A stretch of DNA of 64,000 nucleotides from an uncultured Pelagibacteraceae bacterium (GTDB taxonomy: Bacteria > Pseudomonadota > Alphaproteobacteria > Pelagibacterales > Pelagibacteraceae). The DNA is taken from the NCBI GenBank assembly GCA_902593285.1, contig CACJHW010000002.1:1-64000 (forward strand), written 5' to 3'. Shown here one piece after another: positions 1 through 11,365 of the stretch. Positions within the stretch are counted from its first letter, which is position 1. Each line of letters starts with the position of its first letter. The notes under the pieces were generated by a model. It made no database searches. It was not told the origin of the DNA and saw only the letters and a list, made by a program, of their open reading frames with translations. The position numbers and the translations under genes are program-made.

Positions 1-7
1 TAAATAC

Positions 8-1783
8 ATGAAAACATATAATATTATAGACCATGAGTACGATGTTGTTGTACTTGGTGCAGGTGGATCAGGTTTAAGAGCCGCAGTAGGGCTTAGCGAA
101 GCTGGCTTAAAAACAGCTTGTATCTCAAAAGTATTTCCTACCAGAAGTCATACATCAGCTGCACAAGGTGGAATATCAGCAGCACTAGGAAACATGGGAG
201 AAGATGATTGGAGATGGCACATGTATGACACTGTGAAAGGCGCAGATTGGTTAGGTGATCAAGATAGTATTGAATATCTTTGTAAAGAAGCACCTAAAGC
301 AGTTTTAGAATTAGAGAAATATGGAGTTCCATTTAGTAGAACTGAAGAGGGAAAAATTTATCAAAGACCATTTGGTGGAATGACAAAAAATTATGGAAAT
401 GGAATAGTTCAAAGAACTTGTGCAGCAGCTGATAGAACGGGACATGCTATTTTACACACATTATATGGACAGGCGTTAAAGCATAATACAGAATTTTTTA
501 TAGAATATTTTGCATTAGATTTGTTGATGAAGAATGGAGAATGCAAAGGTCTAATTGCTTGGAATTTGAATGATGGCACAATTCATAGATTTAGAGCGCA
601 CACAGTAATTATTGCTACTGGTGGTTATGGAAAAGTTTATTATTCAGCAACATCAGCACATACTTGCACTGGTGATGGCAATGCAATGGTTTTAAGAGCT
701 GGATTACCGCTTCAGGATATGGAGTTTGTTCAATTTCATCCAACAGGAATTTATGGCCACGGTACCTTAATAACGGAAGGTGCGCGAGGAGAGGGGGGTT
801 ATCTTACAAATTCTAAAGGTGAAAGATTTATGGAAAGGTATGCTCCAAATGCAAAAGATTTAGCATCAAGAGATGTTGTTAGTAGATCTATGTCTATTGA
901 GATTAATGAGGGAAGAGGTGTTGGAAAAGATCAAGATCATGTTCATTTGAACCTAAGTCACTTAGATAAAGATATTATTGAAAGCAGGCTTCCTGGAATT
1001 ACTGATGCAGCAAGATTATTTGCAAACGTAGATGTAACCAAAGAACCAATTCCTGTTGTACCAACAGTTCATTATAATATGGGTGGTATTCCAACAAACT
1101 ATAAAGCAGAAGTATTAACTGTAAATGGCTCAGAAAAAACTGTTCCAGGTTTAATGGCTATAGGAGAAGCGGCATGTGTCTCTGTTCACGGAGCAAATAG
1201 ACTTGGTTCTAATTCTTTAATTGATTTAGTAGTATTTGGAAGAGCAGCAGCAAAAAGAGCAGCTGAATTAGTTAAGCCAGGAACACCACATGAGGAAATT
1301 TCTGAGACAGAAACACAAAAATGTTTAGATAGATTTGATAAACTTAGAAATGCACAAGGAAATAATAGTACTGCAGAACTTAGACTTTCAATGCAAAAAA
1401 CCATGCAGTCGAAATGTGCAGTTTTTAGAACAGAAAAAAATCTTAAAGAAGGTGTTGATGAGATTAAAAAAACCTATGATGGTATGGACTCAATTTCAGT
1501 TAAAGATAGGTCTTTAGTATTTAATACTGATTTGGTTGAAACATTAGAATTTGATAATTTAATAAGACAAGCAGTGACTACTGTAGAATCTGCATATCAT
1601 AGAAAAGAGAGCAGAGGTGCTCACGCGAGAGATGACTATCCAAAAAGAGATGACGAAAAGTTTATGCAACATACTCTTGCTTGGTGTGATGGAAAAAATA
1701 CAAAGATTAGTTACAGAGCAGTACACAAATCAACTTTAACAAATGAAGTTCAATATTTTCCACCACAAGAGCGAGTATATTAA
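8..1783 (+). CDS. sdhA: Succinate dehydrogenase flavoprotein subunit
   Basis: This is the FAD-carrying catalytic subunit of complex II, which oxidises succinate to fumarate on the cytoplasmic face of the inner membrane. The 591-residue product has the usual family length. An N-terminal dinucleotide-binding GxGGSG motif lies at about residues 17-22. The segment [10 protein letters not shown] at 46-55 contains the histidine that normally binds FAD covalently (His48). The active-site region [21 protein letters not shown] follows mid-protein, and a C-terminal helical domain ends the chain. Its stop overlaps the sdhB start by one base. The membrane anchor genes sdhC/sdhD are presumably just left of the window; a TAA at positions 1-3 could be the end of one. 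Identification is secure. Confidence 0.98.
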   Translation: MKTYNIIDHEYDVVVLGAGGSGLRAAVGLSEAGLKTACISKVFPTRSHTSAAQGGISAALGNMGEDDWRWHMYDTVKGADWLGDQDSIEYLCKEAPKAVLELEKYGVPFSRTEEGKIYQRPFGGMTKNYGNGIVQRTCAAADRTGHAILHTLYGQALKHNTEFFIEYFALDLLMKNGECKGLIAWNLNDGTIHRFRAHTVIIATGGYGKVYYSATSAHTCTGDGNAMVLRAGLPLQDMEFVQFHPTGIYGHGTLITEGARGEGGYLTNSKGERFMERYAPNAKDLASRDVVSRSMSIEINEGRGVGKDQDHVHLNLSHLDKDIIESRLPGITDAARLFANVDVTKEPIPVVPTVHYNMGGIPTNYKAEVLTVNGSEKTVPGLMAIGEAACVSVHGANRLGSNSLIDLVVFGRAAAKRAAELVKPGTPHEEISETETQKCLDRFDKLRNAQGNNSTAELRLSMQKTMQSKCAVFRTEKNLKEGVDEIKKTYDGMDSISVKDRSLVFNTDLVETLEFDNLIRQAVTTVESAYHRKESRGAHARDDYPKRDDEKFMQHTLAWCDGKNTKISYRAVHKSTLTNEVQYFPPQERVY

Positions 1784-2562
1784 TGGTTCAGCTAAGCTTA
1801 CCTAAAAATTCAGAGGTTAAAAAAGGCAAATATTTTAAAGACAAAACTGGATCTAAAAATTTAAGAAAAGTAAATATTTATAGATGGGATCCATCGACAG
1901 AAGAAAATCCTAGGATTGATACATACGAAGTTGATATGGATAATTGTCCATCTAAGGTGTTGGATATTTTAAATAAAATTAAAAACGAAATTGATCCTAC
2001 ATTGGCCTATAGAAGGTCTTGTGCTCATGGTGTTTGTGGCTCTTGTGCTATGAATATGGGAGGAAAAAACGGACTAGCTTGTACTACTCCTCATGCAGAG
2101 ATAGATGGTGACATTGATATTTATCCTCTACCTCATTTAAAAGTTAAAAGAGATTTGATTGGCGATTTAGATGGCTTATATAAACAATATCAATCTATTG
2201 AACCTTGGTTAAAAAATAACTCAACAAAACAGACAACAGAAATTTATCAGTCTAAAGAAGATAGAGCAAAACTTGATGGTGCTTACGAATGTATTATGTG
2301 TGCTTGCTGTTCTACATCTTGCCCAAGTTATTGGTGGAATGGAGATAAATATTTAGGTCCAGCAGTTCTGCTACAGGCTTATAGATGGATTATTGATAGT
2401 AGAGATGAAGAGAGAAAAGCTAGATTAAAAAAAGTTTCAGATGAATTAAAATTATATAGATGCCATACAATATTAAATTGTACAAATGCATGTCCTAAGG
2501 GCTTGAATCCAGCAAAAGCAATAGCTGAAATAAAAAAAATGTTAGCAACAGCTAATGTTTAA
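1783..2562 (+). CDS. sdhB: Succinate dehydrogenase iron-sulfur subunit
   Basis: This is the electron-transfer subunit of complex II, passing electrons from FAD to quinone through three Fe-S clusters. The 259-residue protein has the plant-type ferredoxin cysteines at 80, 85, 88 and 100 (2Fe-2S). The C-terminal cluster cysteines lie in [11 protein letters not shown] (170-180) and [14 protein letters not shown] (227-240), for the 4Fe-4S and 3Fe-4S clusters. It begins on the last base of the sdhA stop, so the two are very likely translationally coupled. All expected ligands are present. Confidence 0.98.
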   Translation: MVQLSLPKNSEVKKGKYFKDKTGSKNLRKVNIYRWDPSTEENPRIDTYEVDMDNCPSKVLDILNKIKNEIDPTLAYRRSCAHGVCGSCAMNMGGKNGLACTTPHAEIDGDIDIYPLPHLKVKRDLIGDLDGLYKQYQSIEPWLKNNSTKQTTEIYQSKEDRAKLDGAYECIMCACCSTSCPSYWWNGDKYLGPAVLLQAYRWIIDSRDEERKARLKKVSDELKLYRCHTILNCTNACPKGLNPAKAIAEIKKMLATANV

Positions 2563-2601
2563 ATAGACTATTCGATAATTTTGATCTAAAACACCGTATT
2601 C

Positions 2602-4095
2602 ATGAAATTAATAGAACACTTCGTAAACGGTAAGATAATTCCGGGATCTTCTGATAAAAAAGGAAAAGTTTTTAATCCAGCAACTGGCGAACAAGAGTCA
2701 GAAGTAAGACTTGCTTCAAAATCTGATTTAGACAGTGCTGTTGAGGTAGCAAAAAAAGCATTTGAAACTTGGTCTTTAAAACCTGCTCTACAACGAGCTA
2801 GAATAATATTCAAATTTAAAGAATTAATTGAAAAAAATTCTGATGAATTAACGAAGTTAATAGTTTCAGAACATGGAAAAGTTTATGAAGATGCAAGAGG
2901 TTCTTTAACCAGAGGACTTGAGGTAGTAGAATTTGCTTGTGGAATACCACATTTATTAAAAGGTGAGTTTTCAGAAAATGTTGGTACTAATGTTGATAGT
3001 TGGTCAATTAGACAACCATTAGGAGTTGTTGCGGGTATCACACCTTTTAATTTCCCTGCCATGGTGCCAATGTGGATGTTTCCAATAGCAATAGCTTGTG
3101 GAAACACTTTTATTCTTAAACCATCAGAAAAAGACCCTTCTTGTGCAATAAGATTGGCAGAACTACTAACTGAGGCTGGTCTTCCAGAGGGAGTATTTAA
3201 TGTAATAAATGGAGATAAAGAAGCTGTTGATGCAATTTTAGAAAACAAAGATATCAAAGCTGTTAGTTTTGTAGGATCTACTCCTATTGCAAAATATATT
3301 TATGAAAATTCAGCTAAAAATGAAAAAAGAGTTCAAGCTTTGGGTGGAGCAAAAAACCATTTAGTTGTTATGCCAGATTGTGATTTAGATGGTGCAGTTA
3401 ATGGTTTAATGGGTGCTGCTTATGGTTCAGCTGGAGAAAGATGTATGGCTCAATCAGTTGCAGTTGCAGTTGGAGACATCGGCGATGAACTTGTATCAAG
3501 ATTATCAAAAAAAGCTGAAGCTTTAAAAGTTGGTCCTGGAATGGACAAAGCATCAGAAATGGGACCTTTAGTTACAAAAGAACATTTAGAAAAAGTTACA
3601 AGCTACGTTGATTTAGGTGTCGAGGAAGGTGCAAAGCTAGTGGTAGACGGTAGAGGTTTAAAACTCCAAGGCTATGAAAATGGTTTCTATATAGGTGGAT
3701 GTCTATTTGATCATGTAAATAAAGATATGAGAATTTACAAAGAAGAAATATTTGGTCCAGTCTTATCAGTTGTTCGAGTAAAAACTTTTGAAGAAGCTGC
3801 TAAATTAATTAACGACCATGAGTACGGAAATGGAGTTAGTATTTATACAAGAGACGGTGATGCAGGCAGAACTTTTGCAAGTAAAATTCAAGTAGGTATG
3901 GTTGGTATTAACGTACCGATCCCAGTTCCAATGGCATTTCATAGTTTTGGTGGTTGGAAAAGATCATTATTTGGAGATAGTGGAATGCATGGTATGGAAG
4001 GAATAAAATTTTATACTAAACTTAAAACAGTAACATCCAGATGGCCTTCAGGTGTCCGATCAAATGCGGAATTTGTTATGCCTACAATGAAATAA
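2602..4095 (+). CDS. mmsA: CoA-acylating methylmalonate-semialdehyde dehydrogenase
   Basis: This is an aldehyde dehydrogenase-fold protein of 497 residues. The family converts (methyl)malonate semialdehyde to propionyl- or acetyl-CoA with NAD+ and CoA, in valine, beta-alanine and inositol catabolism. The catalytic cysteine is Cys281 in GSAGERCMAQ, and the C-terminal half has the EEIFGPVLSV segment common to aldehyde dehydrogenases. The replacement of the usual PFGG-like end by FHSFGGWKRSLFGD fits the MmsA subfamily. It sits between sdhB and mdh, so it is probably co-transcribed with TCA-cycle genes and may feed acyl-CoA into the cycle. The exact substrate is inferred from family resemblance. 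Confidence 0.93.
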   Translation: MKLIEHFVNGKIIPGSSDKKGKVFNPATGEQESEVRLASKSDLDSAVEVAKKAFETWSLKPALQRARIIFKFKELIEKNSDELTKLIVSEHGKVYEDARGSLTRGLEVVEFACGIPHLLKGEFSENVGTNVDSWSIRQPLGVVAGITPFNFPAMVPMWMFPIAIACGNTFILKPSEKDPSCAIRLAELLTEAGLPEGVFNVINGDKEAVDAILENKDIKAVSFVGSTPIAKYIYENSAKNEKRVQALGGAKNHLVVMPDCDLDGAVNGLMGAAYGSAGERCMAQSVAVAVGDIGDELVSRLSKKAEALKVGPGMDKASEMGPLVTKEHLEKVTSYVDLGVEEGAKLVVDGRGLKLQGYENGFYIGGCLFDHVNKDMRIYKEEIFGPVLSVVRVKTFEEAAKLINDHEYGNGVSIYTRDGDAGRTFASKIQVGMVGINVPIPVPMAFHSFGGWKRSLFGDSGMHGMEGIKFYTKLKTVTSRWPSGVRSNAEFVMPTMK

Positions 4096-4104
4096 AGGAA
4101 ATAA

Positions 4105-5067
4105 ATGACAAAAATATCTTTAATTGGTGCAGGCCAAATAGGTGGAACTCTTGCACATTTAATAGGAATAAAAGAATTAGTAAATGAAGTGGTTTTATTT
4201 GATGTAGCTAGTGGTATTGCAAAAGGAAAAGCATTAGATATTGCACAATCTTCATCTGTAGATGGTTTCAATGTTAGGTTTTCAGGAACTGATAACTATG
4301 AGGATATAAAAAATTCAGATGTTATTATAATTACAGCAGGTGTTCCAAGAAAACCCGGAATGAGCCGAGACGATCTTCTTGGAATTAATTTAAAAATTAT
4401 TAAACAAGTTGCTGAGGGGGTAAAGAAAAATGCTCCTAACGCTTTTGTGATCTGTATCACTAATCCTTTAGATGTTATGGTTATGGCATTTCAAAAATTT
4501 TCAGGTTTGCCATCAAATAAAGTTGTTGGTATGGCAGGTATTTTAGATAGTTCGAGATTTAAATTATTTTTATCATTAGAACTAAATGTGCCAGTAAGAG
4601 AGATTGAGGCAATGGTTATGGGTGGTCATGGTGACACTATGGTTCCTATGCCGAGATTTACAAAAATTTCAGGTAAACCATTGTTGGATCTTGTAAAGGA
4701 TGGAAAGATTTCTTTAGAAAGAGTTGAGGAAATTAATCAAAGAACGCGAGATGGTGGTGCGGAAATAGTTAAATATTTAGAAAAAGGATCAGCCTTTTAT
4801 GCACCAGCAGCTTCAGGTGTTCAAATGGCAGAAGCATATTTGAATGATCAGAAAAAATTATTACCCTGCGCTGTACAATTAAATGGAGAATATGGAGTGA
4901 AAAATGTTTATGCAGGTGTTCCCGTTGTCATTGGAAAAGATGGTGTAGAAAAAATTGAAGAGATTGATTTAGATGAAAAAGAAAAAAAAGAATTTATGCA
5001 TTCAATAGATGCTGTAAAAGCTTTATGGGAAGCTGCATCTAAAATAGATCCTGATTTATCTAAATAA
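4105..5067 (+). CDS. mdh: Malate dehydrogenase
   Basis: This 320-residue LDH-type malate dehydrogenase performs NAD-dependent interconversion of malate and oxaloacetate. The nucleotide-binding GAGQIGG motif is at residues 8-14. The substrate loop reads [14 protein letters not shown], and its arginines mark malate rather than lactate specificity. The catalytic histidine is His175 in [12 protein letters not shown]. Its start lies 9 bases after mmsA, with AAGGAAATAA as a plausible ribosome binding site. sucC begins two bases after its stop, so it belongs to the TCA operon. Close relatives such as lactate dehydrogenase are unlikely given the loop. Confidence 0.97.
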   Translation: MTKISLIGAGQIGGTLAHLIGIKELVNEVVLFDVASGIAKGKALDIAQSSSVDGFNVRFSGTDNYEDIKNSDVIIITAGVPRKPGMSRDDLLGINLKIIKQVAEGVKKNAPNAFVICITNPLDVMVMAFQKFSGLPSNKVVGMAGILDSSRFKLFLSLELNVPVREIEAMVMGGHGDTMVPMPRFTKISGKPLLDLVKDGKISLERVEEINQRTRDGGAEIVKYLEKGSAFYAPAASGVQMAEAYLNDQKKLLPCAVQLNGEYGVKNVYAGVPVVIGKDGVEKIEEIDLDEKEKKEFMHSIDAVKALWEAASKIDPDLSK

Positions 5068-5069
5068 TA

Positions 5070-6230
5070 ATGAATATTCACGAGCATCAAGCTAAACAAA
5101 TATTAAAAAAATATGGAGCTGTAGTTCCCAAAGGAGTATTTGCGCTTAATGTTGATGAACTTATTCAAAAAGCAAAAGCACTCAAAACTGAGAAATATGT
5201 GCTTAAAGCACAAATCCATGCTGGAGGTAGAGGAAAAGCTGGTGGTGTAAAAATTTTAAACTCTATCGAGGAACTAACGGTAGCAGCTAAAGAATTATTA
5301 GGAAAAACACTAGTTACTCATCAAACTGGCCCTGAAGGTAGAGAGGTAAAAAGATTATACGTAGAAGAATCATCAAATATAGATAAAGAATTTTACTTAT
5401 CGTGCTTGGTTGATAGGGCAAGTTCTAAAATTGCATTTATATCAAGTGACCAAGGAGGGATGGACATTGAAGAAGTTGCAAGCAGTTCACCAGAAAAAAT
5501 TATAACTACAAAAGTTGATATAAGTGATGAAATTTCCGAGCCAGATTGTGAAAAAATAATTAATATTTTTAATTTAAATGAAGACGCAAAAAAACAAGCA
5601 ATAACATTAATTAAATCAATATATAAAATGTTTGTGAATACTGACGCAAACATGGTTGAAATAAATCCATTAATTTTGACAAAAGAGGAAAAAATTGTTT
5701 GTTTAGATGCAAAAGTTAATTTCGACTCTAACGCTTTATTCAGGCATCCAGAAATTGTTGAATTAAGAGATTTAAATGAGGAAGATCCTACCGAGATAGA
5801 AGCTAGCAAGCATGATCTTGCATATATCAAGCTAGAAGGAAGTATTGGCTGTATGGTAAATGGAGCAGGATTAGCGATGGCAACAATGGATATAATTAAA
5901 TTGTATGGTAAAGAGCCAGCAAATTTTTTAGATGTAGGCGGTGGCGCATCCAAAGAAAAAGTATCTGCTGCATTAAAGATAATTCTCTCAGATAAAAATG
6001 TTAAAGGTATTTTAATTAATATTTTTGGAGGAATAATGAGATGTGATGTCCTTGCCCAAGGAGTAGTTGATGCAGCTAAAGAAATTAATATTAGTGTGCC
6101 TTTAGTTGTAAGATTAGCAGGTACAAATTTCAAGGAAGGAAAAGAAATTCTTGATAATTCTGGATTAAAATTAATTTCTGCAGAAAATTTAGATGATGCT
6201 GCTAAGAAAATTGTTGAGGCGATAAATTAA
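5070..6230 (+). CDS. sucC: Succinyl-CoA synthetase beta subunit
   Basis: This is the ATP-grasp and CoA-ligase subunit of succinyl-CoA synthetase, which couples succinyl-CoA cleavage to nucleoside triphosphate formation in the cytoplasm. The 386-residue length is typical. The N-terminus [16 protein letters not shown] and the segment [15 protein letters not shown] (about 46-60) are family hallmarks of the nucleotide-binding domain. The C-terminal domain contains DVGGGA and [15 protein letters not shown]. It is followed one base later by sucD, the standard pairing. Confidence 0.98.
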   Translation: MNIHEHQAKQILKKYGAVVPKGVFALNVDELIQKAKALKTEKYVLKAQIHAGGRGKAGGVKILNSIEELTVAAKELLGKTLVTHQTGPEGREVKRLYVEESSNIDKEFYLSCLVDRASSKIAFISSDQGGMDIEEVASSSPEKIITTKVDISDEISEPDCEKIINIFNLNEDAKKQAITLIKSIYKMFVNTDANMVEINPLILTKEEKIVCLDAKVNFDSNALFRHPEIVELRDLNEEDPTEIEASKHDLAYIKLEGSIGCMVNGAGLAMATMDIIKLYGKEPANFLDVGGGASKEKVSAALKIILSDKNVKGILINIFGGIMRCDVLAQGVVDAAKEINISVPLVVRLAGTNFKEGKEILDNSGLKLISAENLDDAAKKIVEAIN

Positions 6231-6231
6231 A

Positions 6232-7107
6232 ATGTCGGTTTTGGTAAATAAAAATACTAAAGTAATTTGTCAGGGATTTACAGGCTCACACGGAACATTT
6301 CATTCAGAGCAGGCTATAAAATATGGAACCAATCTTGTTGGTGGAGTTACGCCAAAGAAAGGTGGACAAAAACATTTAGACAGACCAGTTTTTAATAGCG
6401 TTTTAGAGGCAAAAAATGAAGTAGGAGCAGATGCAACTATGATTTATGTACCTGCTAAATTTGCAGCAGCAGCAATCATTGAAGCTATTGATGCATCAGT
6501 TGAACTTATTGTTTGTATAACAGAGGGAATTCCAATTCAGGATATGCTTAAGGTCAGACAAAAATTAAGTGGATCTAGTAGCAGATTAATTGGACCTAAT
6601 TGTCCAGGAATAATCACACCAGATGAATGTAAAATTGGGATTATGCCGGGAAGTATTCACAAAAGAGGAAGTGTTGGAATTGTATCAAGGTCAGGAACAT
6701 TGACATATGAAGCAGTAGCCCAAACAACTGAAAATGGACTTGGTCAATCAACTTGTATTGGTATTGGTGGTGATCCTATTAATGGTACAAATTTTATAGA
6801 TTGTTTAGATTTATTTTTAAATGATAATGAAACAGAATCGATTTTAATGATCGGTGAAATTGGAGGAACAGCCGAAGAAGAAGCGGCTGACTTTATAAAA
6901 AATCATAAGATTAAAAAACCAATAGTTGGATTTATTGCTGGAATTACTGCTCCTCCAGGAAGGAGAATGGGGCATGCTGGTGCCATTATATCAGGTGGCA
7001 AGGGTGGAGCTGAAAATAAAATAAAAAAAATGGAAGAATGTGGTATTACAGTTGCCAAATCACCATCAATTATTGGAAAAACTTTATTTGATAAACTGTC
7101 TAATTGA
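6232..7107 (+). CDS. sucD: Succinyl-CoA synthetase alpha subunit
   Basis: The alpha subunit binds CoA and carries the transiently phosphorylated histidine. The 291-residue protein opens with a Rossmann-like CoA-binding domain ([17 protein letters not shown]). The phospho-histidine is His248 in [15 protein letters not shown]. The segment [10 protein letters not shown] and the glycine-rich [11 protein letters not shown] stretch are standard for the family. It lies one base downstream of sucC. A 35-base A/T-rich spacer separates it from sucA, without an evident promoter or terminator, so transcription probably continues. Confidence 0.98.
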   Translation: MSVLVNKNTKVICQGFTGSHGTFHSEQAIKYGTNLVGGVTPKKGGQKHLDRPVFNSVLEAKNEVGADATMIYVPAKFAAAAIIEAIDASVELIVCITEGIPIQDMLKVRQKLSGSSSRLIGPNCPGIITPDECKIGIMPGSIHKRGSVGIVSRSGTLTYEAVAQTTENGLGQSTCIGIGGDPINGTNFIDCLDLFLNDNETESILMIGEIGGTAEEEAADFIKNHKIKKPIVGFIAGITAPPGRRMGHAGAIISGGKGGAENKIKKMEECGITVAKSPSIIGKTLFDKLSN

Positions 7108-7142
7108 AAAAAAATATTAGAGGGATATATTAAATAAATAAG

Positions 7143-10061
7143 ATGTCTTCATCAAAAAATCTTGATTTCGAAAAAACTTCATTTTTAAACAAATCTAATA
7201 GTGCATTTATAGAAGAAATGTATTTAAAGTTTGTAAATAAAGATGCTGATCTTCCAGAAAGTTGGGCAAATTATTTTGAGGGAATTGGTGAAGAATTAAA
7301 TGTTATAGCAAAAGAAATTAATGGTCCATCATGGGGACCTACTAAAAAAAAGATTGATATTGATGAATTACAAAAAAAAATAGAAGAACAAGATAAAAAT
7401 GATTTTAATAATGTCAAATTAGACACCTCAGAAAAATTTAATTTTCAATTACTTGCTGACTCAAATAAAGATTCTATTAGTGCTGTAGCATTAATTAGAG
7501 CATATAGACTAAGAGGACATTTATTAGCGGATCTTGATCCTTTAGAAATGAGAGAGTCGGAATATCTAGATGAGCTTCATCCAGATTTTTATGGTTTTAA
7601 AAAAGAAAATTACGATAAGAAAATTTTTCTAAACGGGGTAATCAATCGTAAATATGCAAATATAAGAGAAATACTTAAGTTTATGAAGAAAACCTACTGT
7701 GGAAAAATAGGTTATGAGTTCATGCATATTTCAAACCCAGATGAAAGAAAGTGGTTTAGGGATAGGATAGAGCAAGATGAAAATGCACTTCAATTTACAA
7801 AAAATGGTAAAGAGGCAATTTTAAATAAATTGGTACAGGCAGAAGGATTTGAAAAATTTTTAGCTACAAAGTATGTGGGAACAAAAAGATTTGGTTTAGA
7901 TGGTGGCGAAAGTTTAATACCTGCTCTTGAACAAATAATAAAAATTGGTGGTCAAAATAATATAAAAGAAGTTAAAATAGGTATGTCTCATAGAGGAAGG
8001 CTTAACGTTTTGGCAAACGTTTTACAAAAATCTTACAAAAAAATTTTTAATGAGTTTGCTGGTGAGTTTAGTGCTGATTCTGAAGATAGTGCTGGAGATG
8101 TAAAATATCATCTTGGAGCGTCGTCTGATAGAGAATTTGATGGAAATTCAGTACATGTCAGTTTAACAGATAATCCTTCTCATTTAGAAGCTGTTAACCC
8201 AGTTGTTTTAGGTCAAACAAGAGCCAAACAATTTTTTCATAAAGACCGTGAAAGAAATAAAGTTATACCTATTCTCATTCATGGGGATGCAGCCTTTGCT
8301 GGTCAAGGAGTTGTAGCAGAATGTTTTGCAATGTCTGGACTACCAGGACATAACACTGGAGGAACAATTCATATTATTGTTAATAACCAGATAGGATTTA
8401 CTACTAGTCCAAGATTTGCGAGGTCTTCACCTTATCCATCCGATGTTGCAAAAATGGTAGAGGCTCCAATTCTTCATGTTAATGGTGATGATCCAGAAGC
8501 AGTTGTTTATGCAACTAGAATAGCAACAGAATTTCGATTAAAATTTAATAGAGACGTTGTAGTAGATTTAATTTGTTATAGAAGATTTGGACATAATGAG
8601 GGAGATGAGCCTTCATTTACTCAACCTTTAATGTATAAAAAAATTAGATCTCATCCCAGTGTTTACAAAATTTATGGAAATAAATTAGTAAACGAAAAAT
8701 CTATAACTGAAGAATTATTAAATCAAAATGTTAAATCATTTAAAGATTTACTTGATGAACAATACAAAAGTGCAAAAGATTATAAACCTAAAATAGAATG
8801 GTTTGAGGGAACATGGTCAAGATATAAACCTGAAAGAGGTAAAGATAAGAGGGGTATAACAGGTTTCGATGAAAATAAATTAAAATTAATCTCAGGTAAA
8901 ATAAATGGTATTCCTGAGGAAAAAAATATTCACAAGACTATCTCTAAAATATTTAATTCCAGAAAAGAAAGTATCGAAAAAGGTACTGGAATCGATTGGT
9001 CTTCAGCTGAATCTTTAGCTTTTGGATCTTTGCTAGAAGAGGGATATCCAGTTAGACTTGTAGGACAAGACTCTGGAAGAGGAACATTCAGTCAACGACA
9101 TTCTGTTTTAAGAAATCAAATAGATAATTCTAGGTACATTCCTCTTAACAATATTTCTAAAAATCAAAAGCAATTTGAAGTAGTAGATAGTTTTTTATCT
9201 GAACTTGCGGTTTTAGGTTTTGAATATGGTTATAGTTTAGTAGAGCCAAACACACTTACTCTTTGGGAAGCACAATTCGGTGACTTTGCTAATGGAGCTC
9301 AAGTAGTAATTGATCAATTTATTGCATCTGGTGAGAGAAAATGGAATAGAGCATCTGGTATAGTAATGTTGTTACCTCACGGATATGAAGGACAAGGACC
9401 AGAACATTCTTCAGCAAGATTAGAAAGATTTTTACAACTATGCTCAAACGATAATATGCAAGTAATGAACTGTACAACTCCAGCAAATTATTTTCATGCT
9501 TTAAGAAGACAAATGCATAGGAGTTTCAGAAAGCCACTAATCATAATGACACCAAAATCACTATTAAGAAATAAATATTGTGTTTCAAGTTTAGAAGATT
9601 TTAACAAAAAAAATACTTTCCATAGAGTACTGTGGGATCATGCTATAGATCCTAAGTCTAAAGGATTTATTAAATTAAAAGAAAGTTCTAAAATAAGAAA
9701 AGTAATTCTTTGTTCTGGAAAAGTATATTTCGATTTATTAGACGCCAGAGAAAGGCTCAAAAGAGATGATGTTGTGATGTATAGAATTGAACAATTGTAT
9801 CCATTTCCAGCAAAAGCTTTAGTTAAGGAGCTAAAACCATATGTTAAAAATGCTGAATTCTTTTGGTGTCAAGAGGAACCAAAAAATATGGGTGCTTGGT
9901 TTTCAGTTAGAGATTATATCCAATGGACATTAGACACTTTAAAGGCTAATAATAATAAAATTTCTTATATAGGAAGAAGCCCAGACGCAACTCCTGCAAC
10001 AGGATATGCCAAAAGGCATAATTCTCAACAACAAGAAATAATTAACAATGTATTTGATTAA
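7143..10061 (+). CDS. sucA: 2-oxoglutarate dehydrogenase E1 component
   Basis: This is the thiamine-diphosphate E1 subunit of the 2-oxoglutarate dehydrogenase complex, decarboxylating 2-oxoglutarate and transferring the succinyl group to the E2 lipoyl arm. At 972 residues it has a usual length. The N-terminus [17 protein letters not shown] is the family's E2/E3-interaction region. The active-site segments [13 protein letters not shown] and the ThDP-binding [13 protein letters not shown] (near 380) are evident, followed by the transketolase-like domain with RHNSQQQEI at the C-terminus. sucB starts five bases after the stop. Confidence 0.98.
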   Translation: MSSSKNLDFEKTSFLNKSNSAFIEEMYLKFVNKDADLPESWANYFEGIGEELNVIAKEINGPSWGPTKKKIDIDELQKKIEEQDKNDFNNVKLDTSEKFNFQLLADSNKDSISAVALIRAYRLRGHLLADLDPLEMRESEYLDELHPDFYGFKKENYDKKIFLNGVINRKYANIREILKFMKKTYCGKIGYEFMHISNPDERKWFRDRIEQDENALQFTKNGKEAILNKLVQAEGFEKFLATKYVGTKRFGLDGGESLIPALEQIIKIGGQNNIKEVKIGMSHRGRLNVLANVLQKSYKKIFNEFAGEFSADSEDSAGDVKYHLGASSDREFDGNSVHVSLTDNPSHLEAVNPVVLGQTRAKQFFHKDRERNKVIPILIHGDAAFAGQGVVAECFAMSGLPGHNTGGTIHIIVNNQIGFTTSPRFARSSPYPSDVAKMVEAPILHVNGDDPEAVVYATRIATEFRLKFNRDVVVDLICYRRFGHNEGDEPSFTQPLMYKKIRSHPSVYKIYGNKLVNEKSITEELLNQNVKSFKDLLDEQYKSAKDYKPKIEWFEGTWSRYKPERGKDKRGITGFDENKLKLISGKINGIPEEKNIHKTISKIFNSRKESIEKGTGIDWSSAESLAFGSLLEEGYPVRLVGQDSGRGTFSQRHSVLRNQIDNSRYIPLNNISKNQKQFEVVDSFLSELAVLGFEYGYSLVEPNTLTLWEAQFGDFANGAQVVIDQFIASGERKWNRASGIVMLLPHGYEGQGPEHSSARLERFLQLCSNDNMQVMNCTTPANYFHALRRQMHRSFRKPLIIMTPKSLLRNKYCVSSLEDFNKKNTFHRVLWDHAIDPKSKGFIKLKESSKIRKVILCSGKVYFDLLDARERLKRDDVVMYRIEQLYPFPAKALVKELKPYVKNAEFFWCQEEPKNMGAWFSVRDYIQWTLDTLKANNNKISYIGRSPDATPATGYAKRHNSQQQEIINNVFD

Positions 10062-10066
10062 TTTTA

Positions 10067-11365
10067 ATGAGTGAAAAAATAGTAGTACCAGTTCTTGGTG
10101 AAAGTATAACAGAAGCGACTGTTGCAAAATGGTTAAAAAACGCAGGTGATACAGTCGAAGCGGATGAACCTATTGTAGAACTTGAGACAGACAAAGTAAA
10201 CTTAGAAGTGCCATCTCCAATTTCTGGTGTGTTAACTGAGATAAATTCACAAGATGGATCAGTCGTTGAAGTAGGAGCGTTATTAGGTTCTGTATCAGCA
10301 GAAGGTGGAGCGGTTAAATCTGCGCCAAAAACCCAAAAAGAAATCAAGCAAGAGGAAATAGTTCCTGCAGAGAGCAATGTAATAAAATTAGATGCAAATA
10401 AAAAAGAACCAAAAGTATTTGAAGAAAAAGATATGGAAGAACCCAAAGAGAAACCATTGGTTTTAACTGAGGAAGTTAAACCAGATGTTGCTCCTAAAAG
10501 AAATGTTAATCCAATCTTGTCTCCAGCAGTGAGAAAAATAGTAACTGAAAATAATATCGATATTAATTCAATTCAAGGTTCAGGAAAAGATGGGAGAGTT
10601 TTAAAAGGAGATTTAATAAGTTTGATGGGTGCAAATCCAAAACCATCTGAAAGAAAAATTCAATATGGTGAAGAAGAACGAATTAAGATGACTAGGTTGA
10701 GACAGACTATTGCAAAAAGATTAAAACAAGCCCAAGAGAATGCTGCTCTTTTAACAACATTTAACGAAGTTGATATGAGCAGTGTGATGGAAATGAGGAA
10801 AGAAAATCAAAAGGATTTCCAAACTCGTTATGGAATAAAATTAGGATTTATGTCTTTCTTTGTAAAAGCATGTGTGGTTGCTTTAAAAAATTTCCCTGCG
10901 GTGAATGCTGAAATAGAAGGAGATGAGATTGTATATAAAAACTATTACAATATTAGCTTTGCTGTTGGAACAGATAAGGGTTTGGTTGTTCCAGTTTTGA
11001 GAAATGCAGATGAATTATCCTTTGCTGATATTGAAAAAAATATTAAAGAAATTTCAGAAAAAGCTCGAGATGGAAAGCTAACGATTGAAGATCTCCAGGG
11101 AGGAACATTTACAATAAGTAATGGAGGCGTGTATGGGTCTATGCTTTCAACTCCAATACTAAATTTACCTCAATCTGGAGTGTTGGGCATGCATAATATA
11201 GTGGAAAGACCTGTTGTTGTAGATGGTGAAATCAAAATAAGACCTATTATGTATTTAGCATTATCATATGATCACAGAATTATTGATGGAAAAGAATCTG
11301 TATCTTTCCTTAAAATGATTAAAGAAAACTTAGAAGACCCTAGAAGGTTGTTTTTAGATATTTAA
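10067..11365 (+). CDS. sucB: Dihydrolipoyllysine succinyltransferase, E2 of the 2-oxoglutarate complex
   Basis: The E2 core transfers the succinyl group from lipoate to CoA. Domains in order are: one lipoyl domain (about 1-78) with the lipoylated lysine Lys43 in ETDKVNLEV; a charged Glu/Lys/Pro linker; a peripheral subunit-binding domain around 145-180 ([20 protein letters not shown]); and the acyltransferase domain ending with the His403/Asp407 motif [12 protein letters not shown]. The 432-residue length fits a single-lipoyl SucB rather than the pyruvate complex E2. lpdA follows immediately. Confidence 0.98.
   Translation: MSEKIVVPVLGESITEATVAKWLKNAGDTVEADEPIVELETDKVNLEVPSPISGVLTEINSQDGSVVEVGALLGSVSAEGGAVKSAPKTQKEIKQEEIVPAESNVIKLDANKKEPKVFEEKDMEEPKEKPLVLTEEVKPDVAPKRNVNPILSPAVRKIVTENNIDINSIQGSGKDGRVLKGDLISLMGANPKPSERKIQYGEEERIKMTRLRQTIAKRLKQAQENAALLTTFNEVDMSSVMEMRKENQKDFQTRYGIKLGFMSFFVKACVVALKNFPAVNAEIEGDEIVYKNYYNISFAVGTDKGLVVPVLRNADELSFADIEKNIKEISEKARDGKLTIEDLQGGTFTISNGGVYGSMLSTPILNLPQSGVLGMHNIVERPVVVDGEIKIRPIMYLALSYDHRIIDGKESVSFLKMIKENLEDPRRLFLDI

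Noticed and set aside
5393-6133. Long open frame on the minus strand inside sucC
   Set aside because: It is a shadow of the strongly conserved sucC frame, with no recognisable protein features.
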